Origin: Reclinomonas americana ATCC 50394
Taxonomy: Eukaryota > Jakobida > Jakobea > Jakobida
Assembly (NCBI GenBank): GCA_048213135.1
Contig: PS015219.1
Location: 84,225-148,224, forward strand
DNA: 64,000 nucleotides
Reading direction: 5' to 3'
Translations under genes and position numbers: made by a program
Notes under the pieces: generated by a model
Database searches by the model: none
The model's input: the letters and a program-made list of their open reading frames with translations, nothing else
What the model was told of the DNA's origin: nothing
Part shown: positions 35,421 to 47,619 of the stretch, piece after piece
Layout: every line of letters starts with the position of its first letter
Numbering within the stretch: position 1 is the first letter of the stretch

Positions 35421-38400
35421 TTACACTCTCCACGCTTCCAGCACCGCCATCTCCTCCGGCAGATCGATGAAGGGCTTTTCGATGCTGCGGATCATCATGG
35501 TGCCACAGAAGATGCACTCGCCGGCCACCATGTCATCCAGTTCGTTGTTGAGACGCACGAGCAGTGACGGACCGCGTCCTATCGACGACTCGCCTCCGTC
35601 GGCCTCGGCAGACCCTGCACACCAAGCATGTCAATTACCGCCACCACCACTCTTTTGTCGCCACGACGCGAGTACGAACCGAGCATTTGTCGTGACGGAG
35701 ACGACGGTGTGCTGGGAGGCTGCGTCACATCGCGCTCCTTTTCTCGCTTGATCTGCTTGATGAGCTCGGCAATGCGCTCGCGCCGTGCTTGTGTGCATGT
35801 GCGCAGAATCTTTTCGTCGACAACAACCACATGAGCAGCTGGGATGTGCACAGCACACCACATAATGCGACACACACCTCATCCAGCAAAGCCTCGGCCA
35901 GGAACACATGGCCGCACGGGAACAAATAGAACGAATGACCAAAGATGGGCTGCTGTGTCAAGTCGCACTTTTGCATCGTGTTCACAAAGCCGTATCTGTG
36001 CGCCACACGAGTCAGCAATCGAGCACGTCCACGCAGCAATGCGCCAGACTTCCAACCTTGTGCGGAGCTCCTTGATATCGTCGCGAATCTTGTCGGCAGA
36101 ATCCGTGGCCTCGTTCATCATGTTGTGCAGCTCGTCAATCTCCTTGTTGTAGTCCCCGAGTGAGCGACAGATCTCCGTCTTGAACTGGTCGATGCGGACA
36201 AAGTCGGGGAAGAACGGCAAAATGTCCTCGATCTTGAGAATCGGGTTCTCATGCACCAGCTCCACAGCCCTGCAGCCATCACACACATCAGCTCTTTCGC
36301 CTCCACCCACGACAAATACAATCACGACGCAACGCGCTAATGCCCTTGTCGCCGTGGTGCGTGATCATGTACTCCGCAATGCGTCTCCACAGCTTCTTGC
36401 GCAGATCCTTTTCGTCCTCCGTCGGACCCTCGGCGTGCACCTTGGCCAACTCCACATCGTCGATTTGCAACGCCATCTCCACCGCCTCCTCGTACAACTC
36501 CATCATCGAATACAGCATGACACACGCTTCGTACATGCCCTCCTCCTTGCAGCGGTGCAGCGCGTACTTGAGATCAAAGAAGCAGTCTTGACTCTGCACC
36601 AGCAGCAACAAGCGAGATATTTTTCTTGTCAGCGTACGACGGTGAATCGACAGGAAAAAATGAGACGACGCACATGAATGAACGCCTTCAGCTTGTCCGC
36701 ATCCCTGTCGGCGGCGTACAGCGACAGCAGCAAGTTGTGGATCGACTGGTCCATGTTCGACAAGCGCGTGATGCAATACTCGAGGTACCGGATGACTTGG
36801 TTCGAGGTTTCGTCTTGCAGCTCATTCTGCAGCACGCACAGCAACAAGTCAGTGTGCAATGCGCGCGATTTTTTCGCCCACAGCAGCAGTCGTCGCTGTC
36901 ACTGACCTTGGAGGGATCGTAGCGCATGAGTGCCGGAATGAGCTTGACAGGCTCCAGCCAGTCGTACATTTGCAGCGCGCTGACCAACTCGCACGGAATG
37001 TTTTCCATCAGCACCGGTGAGAATCGGTAAAACAGATCAGCCACTTGTTCGGGCGCCAGATCCGACTGCGGGGGAAAAGGAGAGGAGAGGGGCAAGTGTG
37101 GGTAAAATCAGTCTGCTTACATCTCTCACTCCAGGAGACATCCAGGAGACAGAGAGAGGGAGAGAGAAAGAGGAGCGAGTAACGTCTCTCTCCCTTCACT
37201 GGCAAATGCCCCTGTCTGCCCTGTACTCCCCCTTCTCTCTCTCTCTCCTTCTCTTTCCGTGTTTGTTCTAGTTCCCTCTTACTCCTTTGGAGAGTGATGT
37301 AGGAGAAGGAGTGTGGCAGTCACTTTTCCTTCCCTTGCAAATGTCCCTGTGTGCCCTATCCTTTCTCACCTCTCCCTCTCATGCTCTCTCCGTCGGTGAG
37401 AGACACGGAGAGAGAGAGAGAGAGCGAATGACAGCCTCCCATCCTTCCCTTGCAAATGCTCCTCTCTGTCCTTCCACCTCCCTCTTTTCCCTCTCCCCCT
37501 TCCTCTTCCGCCTTCTCTCTCTCGCTCGCACACCTGCATGACTTCATGTTCCAGCACATGCAGCACTTCCATAAAAGTGCCACGGCTGACGTAGTGGCTC
37601 AGCTTGCGCTCATAGTCGCCAATGATGGTGGCAAAGTGCAGCATCTCATCCACACGTCCGTGCGAGTTGACGAGCGAGAATGTCGTCTCCTTGTCCAGCA
37701 CGTCCTGCGCGCAGCAACAAGGCATTGGTGAGCACACACGTGCGTCGAATACACTCTCAGAGGCACACACCCACGCACCTTGTAATTCTCCAAAAACTCG
37801 CGGAACTCGTGGAGCACTTGTGCAAAGCGATCGCGATTGGCCGAACCACCTTCCTCCGCATCATCACACTCGTGCAGGTACAACTCGGTGAGCCACGTGC
37901 TGAGGCATGTCGCTTGTGTCGCGTCCTGCACGTTTTAACAACGACGGTGAGATTTTGTGGTGCCGTCGAGACTGTTGAAGGATCACACACACCTTGGTGG
38001 GATCGTACTTGGACAGCCGAGTCAACAAAAACGTCTTCAGCGCCTCGGTTTCGCCGGCACCGACAAACTTGAGCGTGATCTCTTCGAACGGACGGTCCGT
38101 GTCAGCGTACAATTTGGCCGCTTGCTGTTGATTTAATGCCGACGTGTGAGCACCAAGAGAAACGTGCACAGCAGCAGCAGATGTTGCTCCACCAAACCTT
38201 GAAGTCGCCCTGCATAAAGTGAAAGTCGGCCTCCACCATGCGCACTTTCTCCTCCTTTTCCGGATCGCCTTCACAGTGGGCCAACGCATCCGCAAAGAAG
38301 CGCGGATTCGGTCGTTCCGAGTCCAACGCAGTCTCCAGATACGCACGCCACACGCCGGCCTGCTCGCGGACCACGCGCACCTCAAACACGGACGAGTCGC

Positions 38401-40674
38401 TGAACATCCACACGTAGCCTGAAGACACGGAGAGGGGCTGAGATAGGGATCAAGTAACGTGCAACCAACAGGGGAAAGGACGCACCCGTCATGCAATCAC
38501 GAGCCAATCCACGCAGTGTGCCGAATCGTGCACGCTGCTGGAACTCCTCGTCGTAAACCATGCGCCGACGCAAGTTGGAATCCAGTCGCTCGCCAGTGCG
38601 ATAGAAAATACTGGCCAGTTGCGGTGGGTTGGAGTACAAGCGCAGGCGATTCTGCAGAGCAGCTTGTTAGTGCACACGTCGTGGAGAGACAAGCACCGCC
38701 AGCCACTCACCTCGTGCAAAATGAAGACCAGATACTCGGAGAGCGCAATCGACAGGGGAATCTGTGACGGTGCTCCGCTGGAGTCTTCGTTCACCGGGAA
38801 CGGCATGAGGCCAAAGTCGGTGAGCACCGAGTCGCCGACTTGCTGCGAGGAAAACTGCACGCGACCCTGATAGATGCCGACCTCTGCCAAACGAACGCTG
38901 TCAGGGCGGAGGGCAAAGTGCGATAATGATGCACAGCAAAGACGCACCAGTGAGCCAGGCAAAAGTCTTTGGCACCAGCACGTCCTTGTTGCGCTTCGTG
39001 TACAACTCGGAAAACACGTGCAGCTCGCTCGAGGGGATGTTGCCTGAGCGTCTCGTGTAAGGGAGAGAGATAGAGAGGGAAGAAAACGGTAGCCAATGCT
39101 TGTACCAGGCAACTCCAGGAAGCTGGGCGACGACCGGTAGTTGTCAAACACATTCTCGAACGTGTTCAACCCGACAAACTGGTACAGTCGGCTCGGGGTG
39201 GCCGCCAGCACAAACCACTTTTCCGTATCAGCGTCTGCAATGCAACACACCAATGATGAGCACGTACATACACACAGTGATTGTGTGAGGGAGACGAGCA
39301 GTGCTGTACCTGTGTTGGGGAAGCGTGAAATGTCCATGCCGGTGACTGGTGTTCGATCGGTGCTGCCGTCCGCAAGGCTGTACAGCATCTTGACGCGCGT
39401 CACACCGTCTCGTGCGTCGATGCGAGCTTCGTAAATCTGCAGTGGACACGGTGAGAATGCCGGTATTTCCCATCATGGGGTCGAGACGAGGATGGCGCAC
39501 CTGTCCCTCATTGGTGCCAAAGAGGAAGTTGCCAGTGTTGGTGGCGGTGCCATCTTCGCGGTTCCACGCCACACTGCGGATAATCAGCAGCTGCGCAGAG
39601 AATATCTCGCCGTGAGCTATGCGGTGTTCAATACCGACACACTTCACGCACAAACAAACCTCCTTCTTCTCGATACGACGGATCTTGTTCGGCTGCGACA
39701 AGTGCACGTAGTACGACTCCTCGCTCATGAACGACGCAATCATGTGCTGGCCCGTGGGATCCAGGTACACAAAGGCCACCGGTTCCGCTTTCTTCAGCGA
39801 TATTTCTGCACCCACACATACACGGTGTCACCTCATTGCCTCTCAGCGCACATCACGCAGTCAGAAACACAAACCTGTGGCCTCGTTGCTGGGAATCTTG
39901 TAGTGGATGAGGAAGCCGTCGCGCGTGCCAATCAGCAGCACTGATGCGCCACAGTGAGCAGACGATAGAGGGGGAGAGCAGCAGAGTAATGCAATCACAA
40001 AACTGTCAGACGAAGCCACCATGGACTCGATGAAACGATGCCGATCAAGCGCATCAATGTCGTACTTGTGGCACGAGACCTGCGGCCGATCACTGGAGCT
40101 GCGTGTCGTTGCTGCAGAGGCAAGAAAAAACACACACGGTCAGAACCGGGCCAGCTCAACTTGCTTTCCATCGACCGTCCCACGCAACTCGTCACCGGCA
40201 CATCGTCGTCCGAGTCGTCCTCGGGGATCGGGATCTGGAACCGCTGCACCGTCGCACCACGCACAGTGAGTCACGGCGACGAGCAACGAGTATGCACGGG
40301 AGAGGAAACACGAACCGAATCATCCGTCAACAAGTCGCCATACAGACCACCTCTCGTGCCACCCACCGGACCCACACTAGCCGCGGCACTCGCCACCGAC
40401 GCCGGTGGTGCCGCCGCCGACGCACCCCCAGAGCTCGCACCCACACGTGGAGCTACAGCAACAACACACAGACACATACACACACAAAGCATTTCAGATC
40501 CTCTCTCTGAACACAGAGAAATGCGTGTCACTCACCAATCGCACTCGGACCTGCTGCAGCCGCCGCCGGAACTGTCGAACCCAACTGAGCACTCGGCGGC
40601 CGCCGCGCACTCACCACCGGCAGTGTCTTGGCCGCCCCATTGCTCTCCTCCAACAGATCCAACAGCGACGACAT
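35421..40674 (-). CDS. VPS18: VPS18 (Pep3), HOPS/CORVET core subunit
   Basis: The encoded tethering-complex subunit acts in endosome-lysosome fusion. The N terminus, MSSLLDLLEESNGAAK, leads into an Ala-rich linker and a beta-propeller (LLIGTRDGFLIHYKIPSN, PVAFVYLDPTGQHMIASFM, WFVLAATPSRLYQFVG, IPLSIALSEYLVFILHE). An alpha-solenoid follows (CEGDPEKEEKVRMVEADFH, AKLYADTDRPFEEITLKFV, HFATIIGDYERKLSHYVSRG, LKYALHRCKEEGMYEACVML, DDVELAKVHAE), then ILKIEDILPFFPDFVRIDQF and a C-terminal RING-like region. In the RING the first half is CDLTQQPIFGHSFYLFPCGH and the second ECIFCGTMMIRSIEKPFID, close to animal VPS18. Several first-half zinc ligands are replaced (see findings). About 18 introns of 60-100 nt were inferred; that near 37085-37530 is longer and CT-rich. 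Confidence 0.92.
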
Positions 40675-40974
40675 TCCTCTTCTCTCGCAATCTGCAGAGA
40701 CCAAGAGCTACACAAACACACACACACGTGCAGGGATGGTGAGCAACCACAACGGGGAGAAGAAGAAGAAGAGGAAGAGGAAAGAGACGACATGAGCGCG
40801 CAATGACGCGCGCACACACACACACTCGCATGCACACAGGCGCAGAGAGCAACAACAGTACGTGCGGAGGGGAGAGACATGCAGCGACTAACCTGCGCGC
40901 TGCACACGGGACTGAGCGAGGAAGACAGTGCACTCGCGCGCGGAATTTCATTCACTCTCTCCTCTACCACTCTG
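40675..40974. promoter_or_regulatory. Divergent spacer between VPS18 and TMEM260
   Basis: About 300 bp separate the two start codons. It contains GA-, GAAGAAG- and CA-rich tracts and no coding frame of note, so both promoters are expected here. I see no specific element. Confidence 0.4.
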
Positions 40975-43450
40975 ATGGGGAAGAAGCCGCCTGCTTCCCC
41001 TCCCGCCTCCCTCGTCGACGGAACAACTCTGGCACCCTTGCTATGGTTCACTGCCTCACTGTATGCCTACCTCAGCACACTGCATCGCGGGGTTCCACCT
41101 GGTGACAGCGGCGAGCTGATTGTCACTGGTATGCACAAAGTCGCCTTCTGCTCCTCTCCCTCACTCCCGCCGCCCGACTGACTCCGCCACAGCACAGCAC
41201 CTGGGCGTGGCGCACCCTCCCGGGTATCCAACGCTAACCATGCTCTTTCATGTGGCGATTGCAGTCGGGCAGTGGGTGGCGCCCGGCAGTGGCATTGCGT
41301 GGCGAGTGAACGTGCTGAACGCGGTGATTGCGGCGGCGAGCAACGCCTGCCTGCATGTGCTGCTGCGTCGCGTCACACGCAGCGTGTGGGTGGCCGTGCT
41401 GGTCACTGGTCTCTTTGCGTGGAGGTGAGTGGAGTTGTCTCTCCGCTTCTCGCTTTTTTGTCGATGTCTGATCGTTGCACGCAGCCCCTTGACGTGGCAG
41501 TATGCTGTGGCTGCCGAAGTGTTTGCGCTGAACAACTTGCTGGTGATCGCTCTGCTGTGGTCGCTGGTCGTGTTTCTGGATCAGCTGGTGCCGTCGTCGG
41601 CGGTGCGCGTGGCGCGTTGGAGTGCCGTGCTGTGCGGCTTTGCCATGACCAATCAGCACACGATTGTGCTGTTTGAGGTGCCGGTGGTGCTGTTTGTGTT
41701 GTGGTGTCTGCGGGACGACATTCGTCGTCGCCCGTCGCTGCTGTTGCAGTTTGTTGGCTGCGTTGCGCTCGGACTGCTTCCGTACGCCTACATGCCGCTC
41801 ACGTCGATCTTGCACGCTGCGCGGTACACGTGGGGTACGTGCCTTTTCTCTCGTCGCCGCGCCTTTCCCCACTCACGCGGCGTCGGCACAGGGGAGACGG
41901 GCACGCTGCAGGGATTCCTGGCGCACTTTCTGCGACGCGATTATGGCACGTTTGCGCTGTCGAGTATTCCCGGGCAGGCCACTGGCAACCTGCTGGACGG
42001 CCTCGTCAAGTTTGCGCTGCACTTTCAGTCGGTGACCTACTGGTGTGGACTGCCACTGGTCGCCGTCGGCGTGTATGCCATGTGGAAGGCACCGGCGCTC
42101 TCCCTGCTGCGCTCGCTTCGCCTGCCGCTCTTGTCGTCGGTCACGCTGTACCTGGTCTTCTTCCACTGGCGAGCCAACCTGAATCTGTCTGCTGGCCTCT
42201 ACTACGGTGTCGCCATGCGCTTCTGGATGCAACCGACGGCGGCACTGTTGCTGGTGGCCGCCATCGGTTTGCACTGGTTGTGGAACAGATTACAACAGCA
42301 GCCTCGTCCCGCCGTGGCACTCCTCCTTGCCGTGGTGCTGGTCGCGATCATGGCGGCACGCATGTGGCCGCTCGTCGACGAGTCAACCAACGACCTTAAT
42401 GCACGCTACGCTCGGCGCGTACTCGAACCTCTACCGGTCAACGCGATTTTGCTGACCAAGGGCGACAACGTAGTCAATGTGCTGCGCTACGCCCAGTCGT
42501 GCGACGGACTGCGACCCGATGTGAGCATAATCGAGCAAGACCTGCTCAAGTATCCGTGGTTTGTGGCGACGCACGGCACGATGCATTTACCGGACGTGGT
42601 GTTCCCCGGAGTGCGATGGTTGTCGCCTCCGAATGGCTTCACGCTGCTCCAATTTCTGGACGCCAATACGCCACGTCGGCAAGTGTACGTCGCTGGCCCG
42701 TTGCGCGTCGACGACACCACTTGGCAGTCGACATATGAACTGCGCTACCAGTTCGATGGCTTTGCTCGGCGATTCGTGCGTCGTCGTCGTTGTCATTGTC
42801 TCTCGCGGACATGATCCTCATGCCTTTCTGCAGGAACGGATAGATCAACCGGACGATCCTGCCGCGCTGCTGGAGCGGTACAAGGTGCGGTTGAGATGGA
42901 AGATGAGAGAAGGAGAAGTGATTGTTCACCATGGTCGCTTCACAGAGCACACCAGCGCCCATCGACACTCTGGAATTCATGTCACCGCAGCGCTACGGCG
43001 ACGAGACCTGGGAGGCCAAGATGCACGAAGAGCTGTGCATCGAGCATGTGGACGGCCTGGCCACGCGACTCATCAAGGTGAGTGGGCGCAGAGCGAGAGA
43101 AAGAACGGGCAATGTTTGAATCACACGCTGGCCGACAGGTCGGCATGCAACAACCACTCGATTCACCGTTCCGTCGCGATCTGCTGGTGGCCGCCATCGA
43201 GCGCCTCCAGCGCGACCTGGACGAGCACCGCGTTCCCTACGTGCTCTCGGCGGTACCGTACAAGAACCTCGGCTTGGCGCACAACGAGCTCATTCGCCAC
43301 CCGCTCGAGTCCGCCAATGCCCTGCAGCACCAACAACAGGCCATTGCTGCGTGGACTCGTTACCTCGAGTTCTCCGTCAAGTCGGACGAGCAGGATCGAG
43401 CTCGGATCCGTGCCGCGCTCGACAGGTGGGCCGCCCTTCGACCATCATGA
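40975..43450 (+). CDS. TMEM260: TMEM260-like O-mannosyltransferase (DUF2723)
   Basis: A multi-pass GT-C-type protein. The first exon has YLSTLHRGVPPGDSGELI, the DSGE loop of the family, and the second continues AQHLGVAHPPGYPTLTMLFH (family: A..LGVAHPPGYPL). Transmembrane segments follow (VWVAVLVTGLFAW, PLTWQYAVAAEVFALNNLL, LLQFVGCVALGLLPYAYMPL, ALLLVAAIGLHWLW, VALLLAVVLVAIMAARMW). After the membrane part come AILLTKGDNVVNVLRYAQ and DVSIIEQDLLKYPWFV. The C-terminal helical part includes VPYKNLGLAHNELIRHPLES and AAWTRYLEFS, matching the TPR-like end of animal TMEM260. The human protein transfers O-mannose to IPT domains in the ER. Introns at about 41130-41191, 41425-41484, 41836-41892 and three near the 3' end are GT..AG. 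The length of about 700 residues is as expected. Confidence 0.88.
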
Positions 43451-43537
43451 ATCGTACTCGATGAAGTTAATGCATGTGCATCCATGGTCCTGTCCATCGG
43501 TTTATTCTGTTGTCCATCATCATCATCACTATCGCCA

Positions 43538-44499
43538 ATGGAGTCTGAGTTGGTCGCCCATCTGCTTGATCCGTGGCTCCTCTTCCCGTTTGTGGGACTG
43601 GGCCTGGCACTGGCCATTTCCCGTCGCCACCCCGACTCGGCGCCCCTGTCGCGCACCGATACGTGGATCGCCAACTGGGCGCTCATCAACGGCATCATCA
43701 TTCACGGCTTCCTCGATGGGTGAGTGCGTGCGTGCGTGCGTGCGTGTGTGTGTGTGTGTGTGTTTGCTGACATTTGTTCCGACTTTGGCACGCGCGCGCA
43801 TGCAGTGTCATTGGTCTGCTTGGCCAGATTCCCCTGCTGGCGCGTGAGTATGAGCGCCTTGACAAGCGCTACTCGTCTGGCGAGCCGAATGTTGCGTGTT
43901 GTGTGTGTGCAATTTGTTTTTCCCATGCATTTTCTGTCTGATACATGCAACCAGGTGATGCACATTTCTGCGCTGGAGCTGCTGGTGTACATGCCACTGT
44001 GCGTGTGGTGGTATCGTGCGATCATGAAGCAGCAGCCGATTCGTCACGCGCTCAACTTGGTGGTGTCGAGCATTCAGATTTACGGTGCTGCATGCATCGT
44101 ATCGTTTATTGAGTGGTGGGTTTTATCTCACTCATGCACGCATTCTCCATGGATGCAGGCACCGTCATCTTTGCCGGTGTGGAGACATATCGCGGCTTCC
44201 CCAACATCCCGTGGGACCCGGAGAACCCCTTCTCCGGCTCCACCCTCTTCTACTTCTGGCTGTTCTTTGTGGTGGCCAACCCGATCTGGTGAGCTCATGC
44301 TGTGCCGTGTGCTGCGTGCTGCATGCACACACGCATGACTGACTCGCCGTTGTGCAGGATCATTGTGCCGTTCCTGTGCATCCTGGACGCCTGGAAGGGC
44401 ATCCATGTGCTGGGCGCCGCCGCCGCCAGCTCCATCAAGACCAAGACCAGCAACGGTGGTGCCGTCGCCGGCAAGGTCGAGGCCAAGAAGGATAAGTGA
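43538..44499 (+). CDS. EBP/EBPL family protein (sterol isomerase fold)
   Basis: An EXPERA-fold, four- to five-helix ER membrane protein. Matching segments in order: WIANWALINGIIIHGFLDG; ARE…LDKRYSSGEPN (family: W..YAKGDSRY); ISALELLVYMPLCVWWYRAI; HALNLVVSSIQIYGAACI (human: LQLVVSVGQIYGD); GSTLFYFWLFFVVANPIW (human: GHPLYFWFYFVFMNALW); and IIVPFLCILDAWK. The tail is rich in Lys and ends AKKDK, like an ER retrieval signal. EBP converts delta-8 to delta-7 sterols. The first catalytic His and the Asn/Trp pair are kept, but the glutamate four residues after His is Asp, and the threonine three residues after the second glutamate is not kept, so it may be the EBPL-like paralogue. It follows TMEM260 by 87 bp. 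Confidence 0.82.
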
Positions 44500-44551
44500 G
44501 GTCGCATGGTCACCCCACAGTCGACTTCTGCGCATCGTACCCGCAATTGAG

Positions 44552-47504
44552 TCACAAGAGTAGGCGAATGAACAAGACGCGACGCTCGCACACCGGCAAG
44601 ATGACCACGCGCGGTGCAACGTCCTCCAGCAGCACAAACATGGCCTGCGCGCACTGCATCCACAAGTCGTCTGCGTCGGCTTCGAGTGCCGCAACGAGGG
44701 AAGCCGCCACGAGCATCAAGCGTCGGTGGAGCAGGCGACTGCCGTGCGCGAGTCGATTGATGTGCGGCGCCGTCACCAACACGCTACGCCATATGTGTGC
44801 AATGATCCGCCGACACAACTCGCGCTCTGTGTGCACGCGTGCGTAAGTATCGGAGGCTTTCCAACAGCGTGTCTCCGACACACCTCGACCCGATTGCAGC
44901 AAGTCGATCTCCAGCCACGACAAACTGTGCGGCACGACCGCGACAGAGCGCAGTCGCTCACCCAGCTGCCCAAGCTCGACAACTGTACAGTCTGCGACAA
45001 GGGCATCCAGCTGCTCCAGGAGACTGGCTGGAAGAATGCCGATCTGCAATGGTTCATGAGCTCGGGTCGCAACATGCGAAGTCATGTGACTCACCAGCAG
45101 CGGCCTGATGCTTGGCGCATCGGTGCCGGTCTTCACGGAGCACAACGCAACAGCCACATCTCCTACGCTCATCCGCGACTGTTTTGTGCCACCGGAATGG
45201 GCCACCAGTAGTTTCCACAGCGCACTGCGTGGCACACAATGAGAAATCAAGGGAAGCAGAATTACTCGCTGATGCCAGCTCGCACCGCAACGCCGATGCC
45301 GTGCGCTGTTTCTCCTCTGCCTCACGACGGGCTTCTGCTTGCCGTCGATTTCGGTGGTACTCCTCCAACAGCCACCCCGCCGAGCCTGGACACGACGAGT
45401 GGCGTCAGGCATGTGCATGTACTTCGGAAAATAATATCGTTATCGAACCGTTCTTCTCTTTCGTCGACTCGAGTTGCTGCTCCACTTCGCGATCGGCGGT
45501 GCGGCACAGCATGGCCAGTCGATTCAGTCGGTGAAACCACTGGATCGCAGACGGCAATGAGAGGCAGAGAAGTGAAGCATTTCAGTGACTGGCACGCACA
45601 GATCGATGGCGAGCATGGTGACGGATCGTACGGCGGAGGCGAGAGACGTGACTCCACACCATCAACAACGATGATGATGGTGGTAGATCGTGATGCGGAA
45701 CCACGTTCATCGACACGGGTTCTGACCTGCTCGTGCGATCAGTGACATGCCATATCCACAGAGAAGAAGAGTGGCGGCTTTGCTCACCACCACGAGTCGA
45801 GGGAATGACGGAAGCGATTCGTCAGTGCGGCCCTCCACTGACCGACAACTGAGACATCCATGCGAATTGTTGTCGTCGAGCTGCATCGAGCGAAGAGCCG
45901 TTCCACCACACACAGATCGTGCTCTCCGACAGTAGTGACAGCAGCAGCGGTCGCCGGCCGTCGCGCATATTCCTGCCCACTGTCCACCACCGATGTGGCA
46001 CGCCACATGCACTCGAGTGCCTGCGTGAACCACGCAGTTGACGAGCGACCTCGTCGAACACTGCATGTCGAAGGCCAAGTCAGTGGGAGACGGGAGCATC
46101 CATCACCAGTCAACAGCAATGACGCACTTGGCAAACTGCACGAGATTGGCAAGTGCCGCGTCCACTGCCGTCTGCAAATGTCGTTGAAAACAATCAAAGC
46201 CACCTGCATGCCACCACATGAACACAATGAAGAAAAGCGAACATCTGCAGTACAGCGCACCAATCTCTTCCAGAGCAATGTAGAGCACGGCCAGTGGAGC
46301 GCAGACATGATGTTGCAAGTCGACCACAGAGATGCGTTGCAGACGCAGCAAGTGGCTGAATTTATGCGGATGAGTGCGCATCGTGGCTGAAGACGAGTGG
46401 ACACAATTGCATACCTGAGAAAGTCTCGCCCCGTCGCATCGTCAGCTGCATGACGCTCGGCATACTTGGTCGCCCATGGTCGCAACAACGCCAGAGATTC
46501 GACTGCCTCTGTCACGGCATGCGCGCTGGTGTCGACTGCCAGTGACTCGAGACATGCCAGCAGATTTGAAGACCATCCACTGGTTTCATCGACAGAAGCC
46601 GGCACCTCAAACATCTGCGCTTTCGATGCCGTGGCCCGTCGACCCACCACCGTGACTCCGGCGGCTAGACCAGCTTGCAGGCGCTCTGCATCCTTCCATC
46701 CACCCTCGTGCAGCGCCTCCACCACCGCCGACAATGGCACCGCCTGCGGACAAAGGGCATGCACCTCCTGACGGTTTGCCGATCAGAACGCATCATCGTC
46801 AGCGGAAGAGAGAGAGACAGAACGCAACTCGAAAGCACTGCAACTGCTCCTGCGTCTCATCCACTCGTAACAAGAATTGGGTCGGCGCTTGCGGCTGGCG
46901 ACGCACCACGCCGGCTTTGCCACTACCCGCCAGACCCAGCGACCGACGCTGCAAAACAAAGTGAGTTGCAAGCTCAACACTGGCAAGCCCTGCAGCGTAC
47001 CATCGCCAGCGATGGTGCCGCAGCTCGCAGCTGAGCCTCGGTCTCGCGAATCATACCCTCGACATCGCCCAGCGACACACCAGCCAGCGCACGAGTGCGC
47101 TGCTCACTGCTGGACGGATCAAAGCGCGCAAACGTCTGCTCTCTGTGCAGCCTGCCGGGTCAATCATCGAAGCAACCAACCGTCGAAAGAAGAAGACGCA
47201 ACGATCGCCGACTGGCCTCGCGCACCACTGCAAACAGCACCTCTGGCAACACTTGCAGCCAGCATGCTGTCTCCCACAAGGGCGACGACGATGCCGACAA
47301 GTGCATGAACGGGAAGAACAGGATCATCAGTGCCTCCGATGCCTCCTCTGCCTCCTGTGTGCAAACATGAGAGAGAGACTGAGAGAGTGGGAGAAGGGGA
47401 TAGATGCAACGAACCAGCCATCCGCGACGCATGCGCAGTGCCCGACATGTGGAGCACAACTCCTCTGCCCATGATACCACAGGCACAGGAGCACCATCGC
47501 TCAT
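44552..47504 (-). CDS. Large unrecognised, mostly helical protein
   Basis: No family recognised. The start MSDGAPVPVVSWAEELCSTC is joined by GT..AG introns to EAEEASEALMILFFPFMHLS with VLFAVVREASRRSLRLLL, then FARFDPSSSEQRTRALAGVS with VEGMIRETEAQLRAAAPS, an exon GLAGSGKAGVVRRQPQAPTQ, and the long exon around 46760-46430 (SAVVEALHEGGWKDAERLQ, LLACLESLAVDTSAHAVTE). Later exons include VVDLQHHVCAPLAVLYIALE, AVDAALANLVQFAK, and an end LWMQCAQAMFVLLEDVAPRV…LFIRLLL. Predicted helices with hydrophobic pairs suggest an ARM/HEAT-like solenoid. The 45450-46100 stretch is the least certain part of the model. It converges on the EBP gene (52 bp) and diverges from selenoprotein S (115 bp). Confidence 0.6.
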
Positions 47505-47619
47505 GTCACACGACGACGAAGAGAAAGGGAGAGGACTTGCCAGGACAACTCATTCCTCGTCGTTCGCATCTTGTGTGCGCGTGGAGAGACTCCTCCTTCT
47601 CTCTCTCCTCTCTTACAAC

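Noticed and set aside
44726-45211. 161-residue plus frame opposite the large unrecognised protein
   Set aside because: The minus strand gives consistent hydrophobic helices and splice sites. The plus frame is His/Arg/Thr-rich without pattern.
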